From: Erpobdella octoculata | Lineage: Eukaryota > Annelida > Clitellata > Hirudinida > Erpobdellidae | DNA: 64,000 nt | Direction of reading: 5' to 3' | NCBI GenBank assembly: GCA_963978895.1 | Contig: OZ022244.1 | Coordinates: forward strand, 3,116,161-3,180,160 | Part shown: piece by piece, positions 33,245-43,903 of the stretch | Layout: each line of letters starts with the position of its first letter | Position numbering within the stretch: the stretch's first letter is position 1 | The notes under the pieces: generated by a model | Seen by the model: only the letters and a program-made list of their open reading frames with translations | Database searches by the model: none | Told to the model about the DNA's origin: nothing | Made by a program: the position numbers and the translations under genes

Positions 33245-35610
33245 CACATGAAACTTTGAATGTTTTTTAACTTTAAAACTTCTGTCACAGAACTAGTCAA
33301 TCGAGCCCCTATAACACACGCTAGTAATTCCAATCGTGGTATCGTCAGTTTTTTGAGTGGCGCCAATCTAGACTTGGCCATTATTAACTGTACTGACACT
33401 TGACCACTTTTGTCTTCTGCTCTGAAAAACACTACTGCTGCATAGGCATCTTGACTGGCATCACAAAATGTGTGTAATTCACATCGATTTTTCTGTACAT
33501 TTTTGTCTCCAGCAATGTACCTCTTTATTTTAATGGATTGAAGACACTGAAGTTCTTTATGCCACTTTTCAAATTTGATAGCTGTTTTATCCGGTAGTGC
33601 CTCATCCCATCCTTGCTTTGACGACCACGTACCTTGTAGAATTAATTTAGGCTGTAGCAACACAGGGCTTACAAAACCAATTGGATCAAACATTTTCCCC
33701 ACAAATGACAAAATTTCACGTTTTGTTACAATTTTACTGGCATCTCGTTCAGGCACAACACATGATAAAGTATCTTCTAACTTATCCCAGACGAGACCAA
33801 GCACTTTATTAAGCAAAATCCCACTGTGTTCCTGATTTTCTGCAACACTTCTGTGTTCAAATTCGATCTCTTTCTGGAGAGTACATTCCCAATTTCGTAA
33901 ATCCATCTTTGCTCCAGACATAACATCAATAGAATGTCTTTTAAAATCTTCATATTCTTTATACGAGTTCACTGAAGTTACACAATTGTCTACATACAGA
34001 GACTCTAAAAGCTTTTGAGACAACACTGCATGTTCACTAGAAGCAGATTTCAGATGCAGCTCGATCACAGCAGCTAGCAGAAACGGGCTACAGTTCACTC
34101 CAAACACAACTCTTCTATGTCGGTAAACTTTAAATTTCTTAGTAACTGGGTCTTCCCACCATAAAAATCTAAGAAAGTCTCTATCCTTTTCATCAACTTC
34201 AATCATCTGAAATGCCTTTCTGATATCTGCAACAAGACCAATTTTATTTTCCCGAAATCTTAGCAATATGGATGGCAGAAGTTCTAAAAGATTTGGTCCT
34301 TTTTCTAGCATGTCGTTCAATGATGGTGCTCTACCAGTTTTACATGATGCATCAAACACTGGTCGTATTGGAGTAGTCTGACTCTCTGGTTTCAACACTG
34401 CTCTATGAGGTAGGTAATGACATCGTCTTTCTTTCTTGTTTTCATCTACCGTCTCAATTATATTTTCTGTCAGCCACTCGTCAAGCACATTTTGGTATTT
34501 TTCATAGAACCCATTCGATAGAAGTTTTTCTGTTAATTTAACTAGTCTTTTTTCTGCAATTTCGCGGTTGCTTGAGATTTCAAGGTTTTCATCAATCCAT
34601 GGCAGAGTCACAATATAACGACCTTCATCAGAACGAGTCACAGTCTTGAGAAAATTCTCCTTGGTTTCTATTTCTCTTTCTAGTCGTGTTTTTCGCTCCA
34701 CCGGATCTTGGATCCCAATGGCCTCGAGGCTCCAGAGGTCAGGAACACTGGCTTCAGCCACAAACATTGAGGTAACAAGCATTGCTGAGCCAACTTCTAC
34801 TTCACCATTTGTCTGCTTTTGCTTTCCAGACAGCGTCCATCCAAAATGGGTCTCTAGAGCCACAAGCCCATTTCTCAGACAATGTTTTCGGCCTGTCAAC
34901 CATTTGGCATAATAATCAGAACCGATAAGAAGTTCAATTTCACCGTTATCTTCTCCAAGATCCTCTACAAATACCTTTTTCTCTTTTAGTTCTGACATCC
35001 ATGGCCCTTTAGACATTTTTGGAATGCCACTGCATATTTTCTTGTGACCAAGCACAATCAATCTAGAACAATATCTATTGTGAGCTCCCTGGATTTCAAT
35101 GTTGTACCTGTTGTGCTGTTGCAGATCTTTAGAACCACCAAATAAAAGATGACAAAGTTCAATTTGTCCATGGGAGTTCAATCCCAGTTGACAAGCAGTT
35201 TTCTCCAGGATGTAGGACTTCTGAGATCCTGGGTCAAGTAACACTCTTATTTTCTTGTGTTTTTCTCCATTTCTGACAATACATTGTAGTGTCTGCAACA
35301 GAACTTCATTGGTGCAATTTAACTGGGAATGAACTGATGGTACTTCATCAACTGATTGACTGCTAGATTTCATCATTTCTGCATTTTGATTTATCTTTAG
35401 TTGTGGGCACATTAAGGTCACATGCCTTCCTTGACAAATCATACACTTCAAGTATGTTTTGCATGTTTTAGCTATGTGCCCCAATTTTAAACAAGCCAGA
35501 CATGCTTTCTTTTGCAGGATCTTTCTCTTTTTTAAAGCAAATGGCATGGTTTGGGCATTTGTACATTTTATCGTGAAATTTCTCACAAAAGATGCATGTT
35601 GGTTTATCAC
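33245..35610 (-). CDS. BEL/Pao pol, 5' part: nucleocapsid, protease, RT, start of RNase H
   Basis: This open frame has no ATG at its right end and is +1 relative to gag, overlapping it by 143 nt. A zinc knuckle (C-L-A-C-L-K-L-G-H-I-A-K-T-C) is at residues 37-50. The DUF1758-type protease motif reads L-L-D-P-G-S near residue 125, with proline where S or T is usual. Reverse transcriptase includes R-P-V-F-D-A-S near 416, V-A-D-I-R-K-A-F near 460 and the catalytic Y-V-D-N near 539, a form common in Pao-like RTs. RNase H begins with F-C-D-A-S-Q-D-A-Y near 735. The frame then runs into the nested element at 33244. The codons on both sides of the insertion are in register once one duplication copy is ignored. 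Confidence 0.92.
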
Positions 35611-36661
35611 CTACAAATAATTCAGGTGTTGTAGGCAGACTTTGATGTTGTGAGCAGAATTTTCTTCCTTTAACTGGTATTTCAGTAGTCAATTTACCAA
35701 ACCCCTCATTTACCAAAGATAATCTTTCAGCACCTTTGACCTCCATTCGAAGAAACTTCATCAGTGATTTAAGTCTGTCATCAATGGGTTTATCTTGATG
35801 TTCATCATCATAACCTGACATTGGACTTCTTTGCCACACCTTGACAATTTCTTCAGGCAGACTGGATTCAACTAGAGGGTAGAGAAAGGCAGCACTCTGG
35901 TCTTGAGAAACTCCCAGGGTCTCTAGAGCTCGTAGGTGTGATTCTATCTCGTCATAAATGTTACTCAAAGTTACATCTTTTGTTTTCTCAGCAGCATTTC
36001 TGATAACAAGTTTTAACAACTGCCTCACATAGATTTCTGTCAACAAAACTTTGTCTCCAAATCTATCTTTTAATGCAGTAATTACCAATTTATAATTTTC
36101 TGCCATCTGAGGATAGCTTTCAACCAACTTATGGGCTCTGGTACCTGGAACCATCGACTGTATGAGGTATTGCAACTTGTCGTTATCATGTAAATTACCA
36201 TCCTCATGTATCCTTCGAAATTGAGACCAAAAACCCAACCACTCCTTCATGTCACCGTTGAACCGCTTTATTTCAATTTTTGGCAACTTGTATGATGGTT
36301 CAGAAAATCTTCCACTGTTGTGTAGACTGTCAACTGGATGAATTGAATCCTGTTTATAAATAAAGCGTTCACCTTTTGTAATTGTTGTCCGGTACTTCAC
36401 CTCATATTCATCGACTGTTTCGAGCTCCTCATCTTGATCATCATCAGAGCCGTTTCGATTTATAATTGAGATGATTTCTTGATCCAGATTATCTATTTTT
36501 TCATAAATCTTCCGCAACATTTCAACTTTAACCTGAATGAGCGATTTGTCCGGAGTTTCAGTTTCTGTCATTGTTTCGTCTAATTCTTCTATTTTACGGA
36601 GCAATTGTTTTCGAAGTGGTCTTCGACTTCTCTGCAAAACATCAAGATTAGACTTCTCCAT
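35468..36661 (-). CDS. BEL/Pao gag
   Basis: From ATG 36661 the frame gives about 397 residues. The N-terminal part is a charged helical region. Near residues 145-175 is R-F-N-G-D then W-L-G-F-W-S-Q-F, the hallmark of the DUF1759 capsid domain of BEL/Pao Gag. The C-terminal part has C-I-F-C then H-x4-C, a first zinc finger. The frame stops at 35468, and the second zinc knuckle lies in the overlapping +1 frame. An upstream in-frame extension to 36682 lacks an ATG. Gag-pol is commonly a single frame in this family, so the frame change is either a lesion or a frameshift signal. Confidence 0.9.
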   Translation of the reverse strand: MEKSNLDVLQRSRRPLRKQLLRKIEELDETMTETETPDKSLIQVKVEMLRKIYEKIDNLDQEIISIINRNGSDDDQDEELETVDEYEVKYRTTITKGERFIYKQDSIHPVDSLHNSGRFSEPSYKLPKIEIKRFNGDMKEWLGFWSQFRRIHEDGNLHDNDKLQYLIQSMVPGTRAHKLVESYPQMAENYKLVITALKDRFGDKVLLTEIYVRQLLKLVIRNAAEKTKDVTLSNIYDEIESHLRALETLGVSQDQSAAFLYPLVESSLPEEIVKVWQRSPMSGYDDEHQDKPIDDRLKSLMKFLRMEVKGAERLSLVNEGFGKLTTEIPVKGRKFCSQHQSLPTTPELFVGDKPTCIFCEKFHDKMYKCPNHAICFKKEKDPAKESMSGLFKIGAHS

Positions 36662-36742
36662 ACTGTTAGTTTCTTTCAGCACGGGTAACTATCTTCAATT
36701 GACTTCAAACTTCAATTGAGGGCTTCTTCAAACACGAACACA

Positions 36743-36760
36743 ATCACGTCGGGGTCACCA
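36743..36760 (-). promoter_or_regulatory. BEL/Pao primer-binding site, complementary to tRNA-Trp
   Basis: Minus-strand TGGTGACCCCGACGTGAT starts two bases after the 5' LTR. It equals the complement of the metazoan tRNA-Trp 3' end, the same 18 bases used by avian retroviruses (established knowledge, recalled). Confidence 0.85.
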
Positions 36761-36762
36761 AA

Positions 36763-37000
36763 TGTAAACTTTCGACCTAACCGATCGAAATAACAAACTA
36801 ATGTGTCGTTTTGAGTACTCTAATTTATTAATTAACAAATGTATAAGTATAAAACACTAAATACAAAGGCGGCTCACAGTCACGCTACACTCTCAATGAC
36901 GATCAAAACACAAGGGCGAGAAAACAATGGCGGCTCACAGGCTCGCTACAAAAACAACGAACTAAAAATAGACAAATTAATTAAATATTCAAATTCAACA
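36763..37000 (-). repeat. BEL/Pao 5' LTR
   Basis: The 238-bp copy is matched by 27728-27965 and followed by ATCGC at 37001-37005. Confidence 0.95.
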
Positions 37001-37084
37001 ATCGCTCAGGACAGATTTTTAATATATAAATTGTTTTTTTTGGCATTGTTTAAGGTGGCGTTAATCGTTAGATTTATAGGCCAC

Positions 37085-37250
37085 GAATAAAAGGTCCTTT
37101 GCAGAGGCAGCCAATTATAAGCGCCTACCCCTTTAGCAATGCGAGTGAACTCCTTGCTTAAGAGAGTTAGGCTGGTGACGCCGGTGAGGCTCGAACTGCC
37201 GATCTAACAATCGTCAGGCAAACGCTCCACCGCTCTGCCACCAGCGCCTA
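37085..37250 (-). repeat. tRNA-derived SINE, copy 1
   Basis: The minus strand begins GGCGCTGGTGGCAGAGCGG (A box TGGCAGAGCGG), then CGGCAGTTCGAGCC (B box region) and GTCACCAGCC. It continues with AAGCAAGGAGTTCACTCGC. It matches 50302-50531 over the head and first body part. Confidence 0.8.
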
Positions 37251-37404
37251 ATGGTTTGGTTAATTTATTTAACTATAACTTTAAGAACGCAAACTTTACT
37301 GAAGAAAAAAACTATTATTTTGCCAGAGTAATGTTGTTTTCAATTAAATTTTCAAACAAAAGTTGATGTTATGATTAAACAAAAGAACAATTGAATCAGA
37401 AACA

Positions 37405-37523
37405 TTATTTGTTGCAAAGGTTATACTGACAGTTGCAATAACTGTTGTGAAAACCAGCAGTCTCCTCTTTTATGCAGCCGGAAATGTTCTGATCAACGCA
37501 TGATCTACGTATTCCATATTTTC
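37405..37523 (-). pseudogene. L6: orphan last exon of a Ly6-like gene
   Basis: The exon begins after TATTTACAG with two bases before the frame. It encodes R-R-S-C, S-G-C, S-Y-C-N-C and N-L-C-N-K before TAA, giving the last five cysteines of a Ly6 domain. The ending is of the L5/L7 type. The exon itself is open and 119 nt. No signal-peptide or first-half exon was found in the next several kilobases upstream, where a Helentron fragment sits. It may belong to a gene with a distant or displaced first exon, or be a remnant. Confidence 0.6.
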
Positions 37524-37659
37524 CTGTAAATATATGTCAAAATGAAAAAGTCGTTATTAAAATCTCGATTTAAATAATACTTTTCACGTTGCAGTAAACT
37601 TTTCATTTCACGTTGAAAAAATATGTTTCTCTAGATTAAAAAATGAGTTAATTAATATA

Positions 37660-38760
37660 TACAAGCATTTATTAACTAGTGGTTTTGCCCGTCCCAAGGA
37701 CGGATGTTTTAACATCACGATGAACATTGGATACATTTTATGTTTCTCTAGATTAAAAAATTATTTAATTAATTTATACAAGCACTTATTAACTAGTTGT
37801 TTTGCCCGTCCTAAAGACGGATGTTTTAACATCACGATGAACATTGGATACATTTTATGGATTATAATAGGTTAATTAAATATTTTATTCATTTATAATA
37901 TCACAATTAAAATTCAGATATAAATGGAGTCAATTTGAATGAAGAAAAAATCTGGAAAATGTTTTGTAATTATTTAATAAATTTTCCTAAGGTTTTTTGA
38001 AAAATTTCGCAATAGACAATATTTTGCATGAATGTCTTATTCTTCAAAAGATTTCCCTAAATATCTGAATCCTTAATGAAGATTTTCAAATACTGGGGAT
38101 TTGTTGATCTTGAGAGGGCAAGATATAGCTGGCCATGAAAAGACACTGGTTTAATTAAATAAATCCCAACGTATTCAAAGGTCTGATCTTGTGATTTGCT
38201 TATTGTCATCGCGTAGGCAGGAATGATGGGAACTTGACGACGCTTAAGTATGAATGGAAGATTGACGTCACTAGGAGCTAAATCAATTCTGGGAATAAAC
38301 ACTGTGTCACCGCGATTACATTCCGAAACAATTTCAGCCATGATGAAATTATGCTGCAATGAAGGAACGATCAGGCGAGTTCCATTGCAGAGTCCTTTTT
38401 GGGGTTGAGATTGCTTAGAAGCATAATTATTACTCCACACTTTAAAGCTAAGATATGTGGAGGCATTCCTGATGGTGTAAGATTGTGCCGAAATTCCTAA
38501 GGATAGTTCAGTTCATCGACTGCGTTCTCGGAAATTAATTTATCGGCACTATAATAAAGATCAAAATCACTTGGCATCTGAGCGATTACTTTTCTGTTTA
38601 TTCCTAATGTTTCCTTGTTTGTTGGAGCTAAAATCGCACGTTTTGAAGGTTCTTCGACGGGCATGTTTCTCAAATCACTACCGTAAATCTGTTCGATAAT
38701 ATTCTTATCTGAAATTATTTGTCGAGGAATCTCGATAGAATCCACAGGATCATTTTGTAT
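37660..38760 (-). mobile_element. Helentron fragment: two terminal repeats plus broken Pif1-type helicase
   Basis: At 37675-37740 and 37792-37860 two tandem copies of about 117 bp contain CTAGTGGTTTTGCCCGTCC, a short hairpin (CCGTCCCAAGGACGG) and GATGAACATTGGATAC. Minus-strand helicase pieces follow. 38745-38497 has I-L-A-P-T-N-K-E-T. The 38440-38057 piece has L-C-N-G-T-R, then Y-A-M-T-I-S-K-S-Q-D-Q-T and Q-L-Y-L-A-L-S-R-S. This is the C-terminal third of a Helitron-group helicase, split by frameshifts near 38440-38500. An inverted terminal copy exists at 62880-62970. Confidence 0.7.
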
Positions 38761-38772
38761 ATGGGCCCCTTG

Positions 38773-39025
38773 CCCCCCACTAACAAAAAAGATGATAGGT
38801 AGTCGGATGTACGTTTTCCAATAATTTTCAAATACTTCGTTTTTCTTATTCTATATATTTATTTTCAAAAATCCTTGGGGAAAAGGCAATCGTCTCCTGC
38901 CCCTCCCCCAATAATTGCAAGAGGATGGGTAGTCGGAGGTATATTTTCCAACAAAGTTCTAAAACCTTGTTTTTATTTTATTTACACCAAAAAAGTTTTT
39001 TTTCTGAAATCCTTGGGGAGCATCC
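38773..39025. repeat. about 150-bp imperfect tandem duplication
   Basis: Two units share GGTAGTCGGA, GTTTTCCAA, TTTTATT-rich middle and AATCCTTGGGGA. The start is next to the Helentron fragment. Confidence 0.7.
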
Positions 39026-40224
39026 TTGTCCCAACAAATGACGCTTTTGGTAGAAAATTGCATTGTCGTCGGGTTCAAAACTATATTAAACGTTTTAGAC
39101 CTGTAAATTGTTGGAAAATGGTCTACAATTTGGTTGCAAAATTTTTCTGAACAGAAAGACTAACAGAGATAAAAAAAAGTTAAGTACAACGTTGTAAAAA
39201 ACCATTTTAATTTGGGTTAGTTAGAAAATTTAATTTTTCACATGGGTCGTGTTGGGTTGAGTTGAGTAATGGGCAGGTAAAGATGGTCGCCAAAAATGGA
39301 TTTATGTCCACTCTGGTTTAAACGTTAAAACGTACACATGTAGTTTTTATCATGTAAGAAGGTTGATAGTGGTTTGTAAATAATGTTGAATAATTTAGCT
39401 TTGTTTTTTAAAACATGAAAACACTCACTAATTAATCTTCACCAGGATTCGTTCTAAATTGCATCTGTTTATTCTAGTATTTTTTTTTTGTAAAATATTT
39501 TAAAGAGATAGAATGTTCATTAACAGTGATTTTTATTTATTTGACACAATTTTTAGATTTTAGTTATATTTCCACAAATAATATGCATTTAGTTGTGTAA
39601 GTGTTCTAAAAAACAATTTTTGAGCAACATTTTTTTTCGTTTTCCACTGGTATAAAAAGCTTTAAACTTACATATGTTCTAATAGAGAGTATTTCTCGTT
39701 GTGTTTTTTGTTCATTAATGCATTTTAATACTTTGGAGTTTACGGTCTAGCACATTGTTATTTGTGTTTATTGTGTAGCGGTTGTTTTTAAGTTTTTTTT
39801 TCACCCAGCCCAGCCCAAAAAACCATTGTATCAAAAGCCTTGAATTTTAAAATTCTTTTCAGAAAGGATCGCAACGACACCAATAGACTGACTGATTAAA
39901 TTAGAAGCTATTTGAAAGACTGATTGAAAGATTACTGAACAGAGTGATTAAAGGATTTTCATTTAAATAACTGATTTAATCACCACCTATCTTATTTGCT
40001 TACTAACTGCGTTTCATTTACTGTAAGCTAGTCTCGTCTGGATCAAGAAAATATTGACGGACTGATTGAGTGAGTGACTGGATTATTGACTTACTGATTG
40101 TTTTCAACTAAAGTGAAAGATTTTTGGAAAAGTACTATACATTTGTAAATGAAAAAACGTGTTTTTTAAAAGGCTCTGTCGAAAGCAAAATCAAACTTTC
40201 ACCCAACGCAGTAGTATATGTAAA
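39026..40224. other. non-coding interval
   Basis: AT-rich DNA with, at 39880-40110, a third copy of the ACTGATTGA-rich repeat seen at 27400-27540 and 45150-45450. No exon was seen. Confidence 0.45.
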
Positions 40225-41340
40225 CGTTGCCAAATTAGATCTATCTAATAGCTCTCAGTTTTTTAAATATTTTTTAATCGCTGATGACACAACTGTTTTC
40301 ACTTCAGATAAACCTTTACCTTCTCTGATACAAAAAACAAACACTGAACTCAATAAATTGTCTTTTTGGCTTAAATTCACTAAATTATCTATCAATGCTG
40401 ATAAAACTAATTATATTGTATTTCATAATTTTCGTAAAAGGTTTTCCCCAGACGACATAGAACTAACAGTTGATGGCTCTAAATTAGATAATGTTCCAGT
40501 AACAAAATGTTTAGAAGTCTACGTTGATCAGCACTTAACCTGGGCTCATCATTTCAACTATGTTTTCAAGAAAGTTTTTCTATATTAGGGCATAATTTAT
40601 CGCCTATCGTGGTTTCTACCTAGCAAGGTTTTGATGACATTGTACTTCTCGTTGATATATCCATACATCAATTACTGTAGTTTTATATTGTGTATCAACT
40701 ACAGAAGTCGAGTTGCAAAAATAATGATTTTACAAAAACGTATTATTAGAGTAATTTTCCACCTGCCCACGATTAATGATAATAATGATAACAAATCCGA
40801 GTATTATTAAAGTGGCGTATGCTCTTCAAAGAAACTTCAAGACCAAATCATCAAATCATTCAACCATACCACTCGGATAAACAACGATTTGTTGACAGTT
40901 GATCAAATCTGTCTATATCAGTCAGCAATTTATATATATAAGTATGCACACGATCTTTTGCTCCAGCACTCAAAACGTCATTTTTACAAAGCAGAGGAAG
41001 TGCACAACCATTTTGTGCTATCTGGACACTGTTTCCGTTCGGGATCAATCCGCTCGACACTAGGAAAGCATTCATTAAAATTTATAGGTCCTAAGATCTG
41101 GATTTCTCTGCCGCAAGACATCAGCCATGGTTCTCTCAGCTCATTCAAGGCTTCTCTGAAAAACTACCTGCTGAAAAGAACTTTGAAGGACTTCATACCA
41201 ATACAGTGAATGTTTGCTGTTTTTTAAATATTTACTTTTTTTTATAAATTTGTGTACAGGGTTACGGATTCGCAGGATCCTCTGTTCTTTTTTTTGTTGC
41301 CCTTAATTTGTTTTTGTGAAAATTGTGATTTTACTTAATG
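40225..41340 (+). mobile_element. CR1-like LINE fragment, broken reverse transcriptase
   Basis: The frame 40240-40588 has the RT catalytic box I-A-D-D-T-T-V-F, then L-S-I-N-A-D-K-T-N-Y and a C-L-E-V-Y-V-D near residue 130. A stop at 40588 and frame changes break it, and 40889-41209 resumes with the ORF2 C-terminus (I-W-I-S-L-P near 41097). The 3' UTR runs to about 41340. It sits next to the repeat at 39880-40110, which supplies the first 30 residues of the apparent open frame. Confidence 0.75.
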
Positions 41341-41454
41341 GTGTTTGATTGTAAATTAAAATGATTAGATTTGTGAGTTTTTTGTGCGTTTTGAATAATG
41401 AACGGTTTTTGAAGTGCATTATCACTTTTGTTTTTATTTTTTAACCAACAATGG

Positions 41455-41625
41455 TGGAATATTACCAATTACCGAAGTTGGTACTTATTTATCGACGACG
41501 CTGAGTTGACGTGAGCACAAGAAAATTACGTGCCCGGACCATGAATCGAACCCAGGTCCTACAACTCTGAAAACCGGTGTCTATACCACTAGACCAACAC
41601 GATTGTTAATGTACTTTCTGTACAT
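41455..41625 (-). repeat. tRNA-Glu-like SINE head or tRNA pseudogene
   Basis: The minus strand has a perfect A box (TGGTCTAGTGG) and a near-perfect B box (GGTTCGATTCA), with a TTTTC at the anticodon position. The acceptor and anticodon stems do not pair, so it is not a working tRNA. The following sequence (CACGTAATTTTCTTGTGC...) may be SINE body. Confidence 0.55.
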
Positions 41626-41640
41626 AAAACAATTCCTCAT

Positions 41641-42140
41641 CCAATCTTTTCCAAATTTTGTCGTCTGAGTTTTTCTTGGCAACGGAAAACAGCTGTTGTA
41701 AATGTGTCCATCAAAGTTTTTCGACATTTTAAAATATTTAAAGAGACAGCTTGTGTGTTATTTGATTATTATAGAATTATGTAGCCTGTATTTTAAAAAA
41801 GACAAGCGCTTAATGCTGGTCAAATTTTAATTTTTATTAGGTTGTTCATAGAAGTGTTTGATCATTGCTGGATTACTCACAATTAGTGTTAAAATATAAA
41901 AATGGTAATAAAAAACAATTTATCGTTACCATGTAATTGAAAACAAGTGAAAGAAAATTTAAAATATTAATAACTTGCTTTTAAGACGGTGATAAAATTT
42001 TATAGTGAAGTCGTATTGTAAAAAAAAACTCAGCGAATAATAAACAAATTACGATATTGACAAAAAATAATAATACAAATTGTCATCGTCCAATAAGCCT
42101 GCACGGTACTTGCTGTAATAAAGCTGTTAGAAAGCAATCA
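41641..42140. other. non-coding interval 3' of L7
   Basis: AT-rich sequence; the final 60 bp match the 3' flank of L5 (GCCTGCACGGTACTTGCTGTAA compared with the L5 copy near 25150). No exon. Confidence 0.5.
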
Positions 42141-43903
42141 TCAAATATTGCAGAGATCGGTCTGACAGAAGTAGTAATCTGAATCTTCAAAAGCTTCTAA
42201 TTTAGACGAATCAACACAGAATCTGACGAATAAATTTTCTAGAAAAAGACAAATATACAATAATGTTTATACGAGTAAAATACGCAAAAAGCTAATTCTA
42301 GCAAGTGAACCGTAAAAAATGTGTTTTTAAAAACCCTTTGTAATTTGTTCTCAATTTTATTCTTTTTTCTCTTTTTTAAGCGTGAATATCTCAAAATTAA
42401 TGTTTGGTCCTAATGAGTCATTGGACCACATTTCAGATCGATTGGATGACAAGAAATGAGTTTGTGTTTAATCAATCAATCAATCAGACAGAAAGGTGAG
42501 GTTAATATAAAAGTTAATATAAATAATTGGCAAAAATACACTCAATAAACTAATCAATTAATTGAAAAGATATAATACAGTTGCTTGGTTGCGTTGTAGT
42601 TCGATGGGTGTTATTAAATACATTAATCCCTTATTAGATTAAAAAAAATTAAGCACTAACAAATAATTACCACTAAAAATTATAAAATAATATAAAGTAT
42701 AAAAATTATTTTTATAAACACAACGCTCGTATACTAATGTACTAAAATGTTAAATATAAAATTAAAGTGTATATATTATAATTTTTTTAACTATATTCTT
42801 TGTTTTGAGTATAAGAGCGTTGTGCGTTATCTATATATTATCTATAATTTATTTCTATTCTTCTATCGCTCAACGCTTTAATCTTCAAAACAAATAGTTT
42901 AGTTCAAAAAATTGTAATATATACACTTTAATAATATTTTTAACGTTTTTGTACATTAGTATACGAGCGTTGTTTTTATAAAATTATTTTTTATACTTTA
43001 TATTTTCAATTGTCTTACAAAACTGTTAATATACCTTAAAAACACTAAATAGGCGATAAGCACTAATCAGTTTTATTCTAACTTATTGCCATTACGGCTT
43101 TCATTACAAAAACTTTTGTCAACTCTTTCGCGAGCTTATCGACTTTCAAAGTTGAGTTGATAAAGTCACAAGTGTTGATAAACCGTGATAGAACCAAAAA
43201 AAGTCCATAAGCTCTAATCAGTTAATTTTTAAAATTACCCGACTTTGAAATCAATATTGAATAAAAAATGGTAATAAAAACTTGAAAATTAAATAAATTG
43301 AAAATTCAAAGTTTGATTTTCGGCAAAAACTTGAAATTAAAAAAATTCTTTTATTGATTTTATTTTATGCTTTACTCAAATTTTGTCCAATCGATCTGAA
43401 AACTAAATAAAATGTAAAATCCACAGCAACAAATAAATTAACCGAATTTCAACTTGATTGTGAGGATTAAAAATATAAGTTATTTTGAATCAATATGGAA
43501 TGTACAGTTATTTTATTGACACTTTTTAAAAGTTAAAAATTAAATATTTTTATTACAGAAACCAAACATGTATGGTTAAACACTCGTTTAAATAAGCACT
43601 CGTTTAAATAAATATTGTAATATTTTCTAATTTAATAATGTTTTAAACCAAAAAAATGTCTAATTTAACAAAACGTAACTAATAATGTAAACATTTTTAC
43701 TAACTTATATTTCCTATTTTTACAAAGCCTTTGACGCAAACATCCCCAGTACATGTTGGATTATCTGGTTTGCTGGCATCCATCCGAATGATACACGCTT
43801 TTTCAGTAATAGTACACATGTAACATTTTACTGCTCTAGATATGTTCACTGATAATACCAGCACAGTAAGCAGGAAAAGGACTAATCCGGTAACCTTTTT
43901 CAT
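42141..43903 (-). CDS. L7: secreted Ly6-like protein, two exons, paralog of L5
   Basis: Exon 1 (43903-43705, 199 nt) has M-K-K, a strong hydrophobic leader and V-K-C-Y-M-C, followed by A-C, T-C and V-C. Exon 2 (42238-42141, 98 nt) follows TTTCTAG and encodes R-F-C, then Y-F-C-Q-T-D-L-C-N before TGA. The sum is 297 nt, 98 residues, in one frame with phase-1 intron (A|GTTAGT donor). Compared with L5, the cysteines at positions 7 and 8 of the ten-cysteine pattern are both absent, while all other eight are kept. These two form one disulphide in Ly6 domains. The intron is 1.47 kb and contains a MITE (42690-43007). Upstream sequence, TATA box and 3' flank are paralogous to L5. Function unknown; loss of the pair suggests an altered third loop, or early decay. 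Confidence 0.75.
42690..43007. mobile_element. MITE with long terminal inverted repeats inside the L7 intron
   Basis: The left arm (ATAAAGTATAAAAATTA then ACAACGCTCGTATACTAATG) is matched by the right arm in inverted order (CATTAGTATACGAGCGTTGT then TTTTTTATACTTTAT). The arms extend about 140 bp each, around a central AT-rich part with repeated AACGC/GCGTTG words. There is no coding frame. A half copy lies at 8080-8215. The target duplication was not resolved. Confidence 0.8.

Larger units (their letters stand above)
27723..37005 (-). mobile_element. BEL/Pao LTR retrotransposon with a nested insertion
   Basis: Two 238-bp LTRs (27728-27965 and 36763-37000) begin TG and end CA. They are flanked by the 5-bp duplication ATCGC (27723-27727 and 37001-37005). 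The coding direction is minus: 5' LTR at the right, primer-binding site, gag, pol, polypurine tract, 3' LTR at the left. The LTRs look identical by eye. Removing the 3.2-kb nested element and one copy of its duplication leaves about 6.07 kb, a normal BEL/Pao size. Domain order gag-protease-RT-RNase H-integrase is that of BEL/Pao. The copy is dead now, because of the insertion and a gag/pol frame change, but the coding parts are otherwise well preserved. No envelope-like ORF was seen. Confidence 0.95.

Noticed and set aside
41455..41625. A functional tRNA-Glu gene
   Set aside because: A and B boxes are good, but the acceptor and anticodon stems do not pair.
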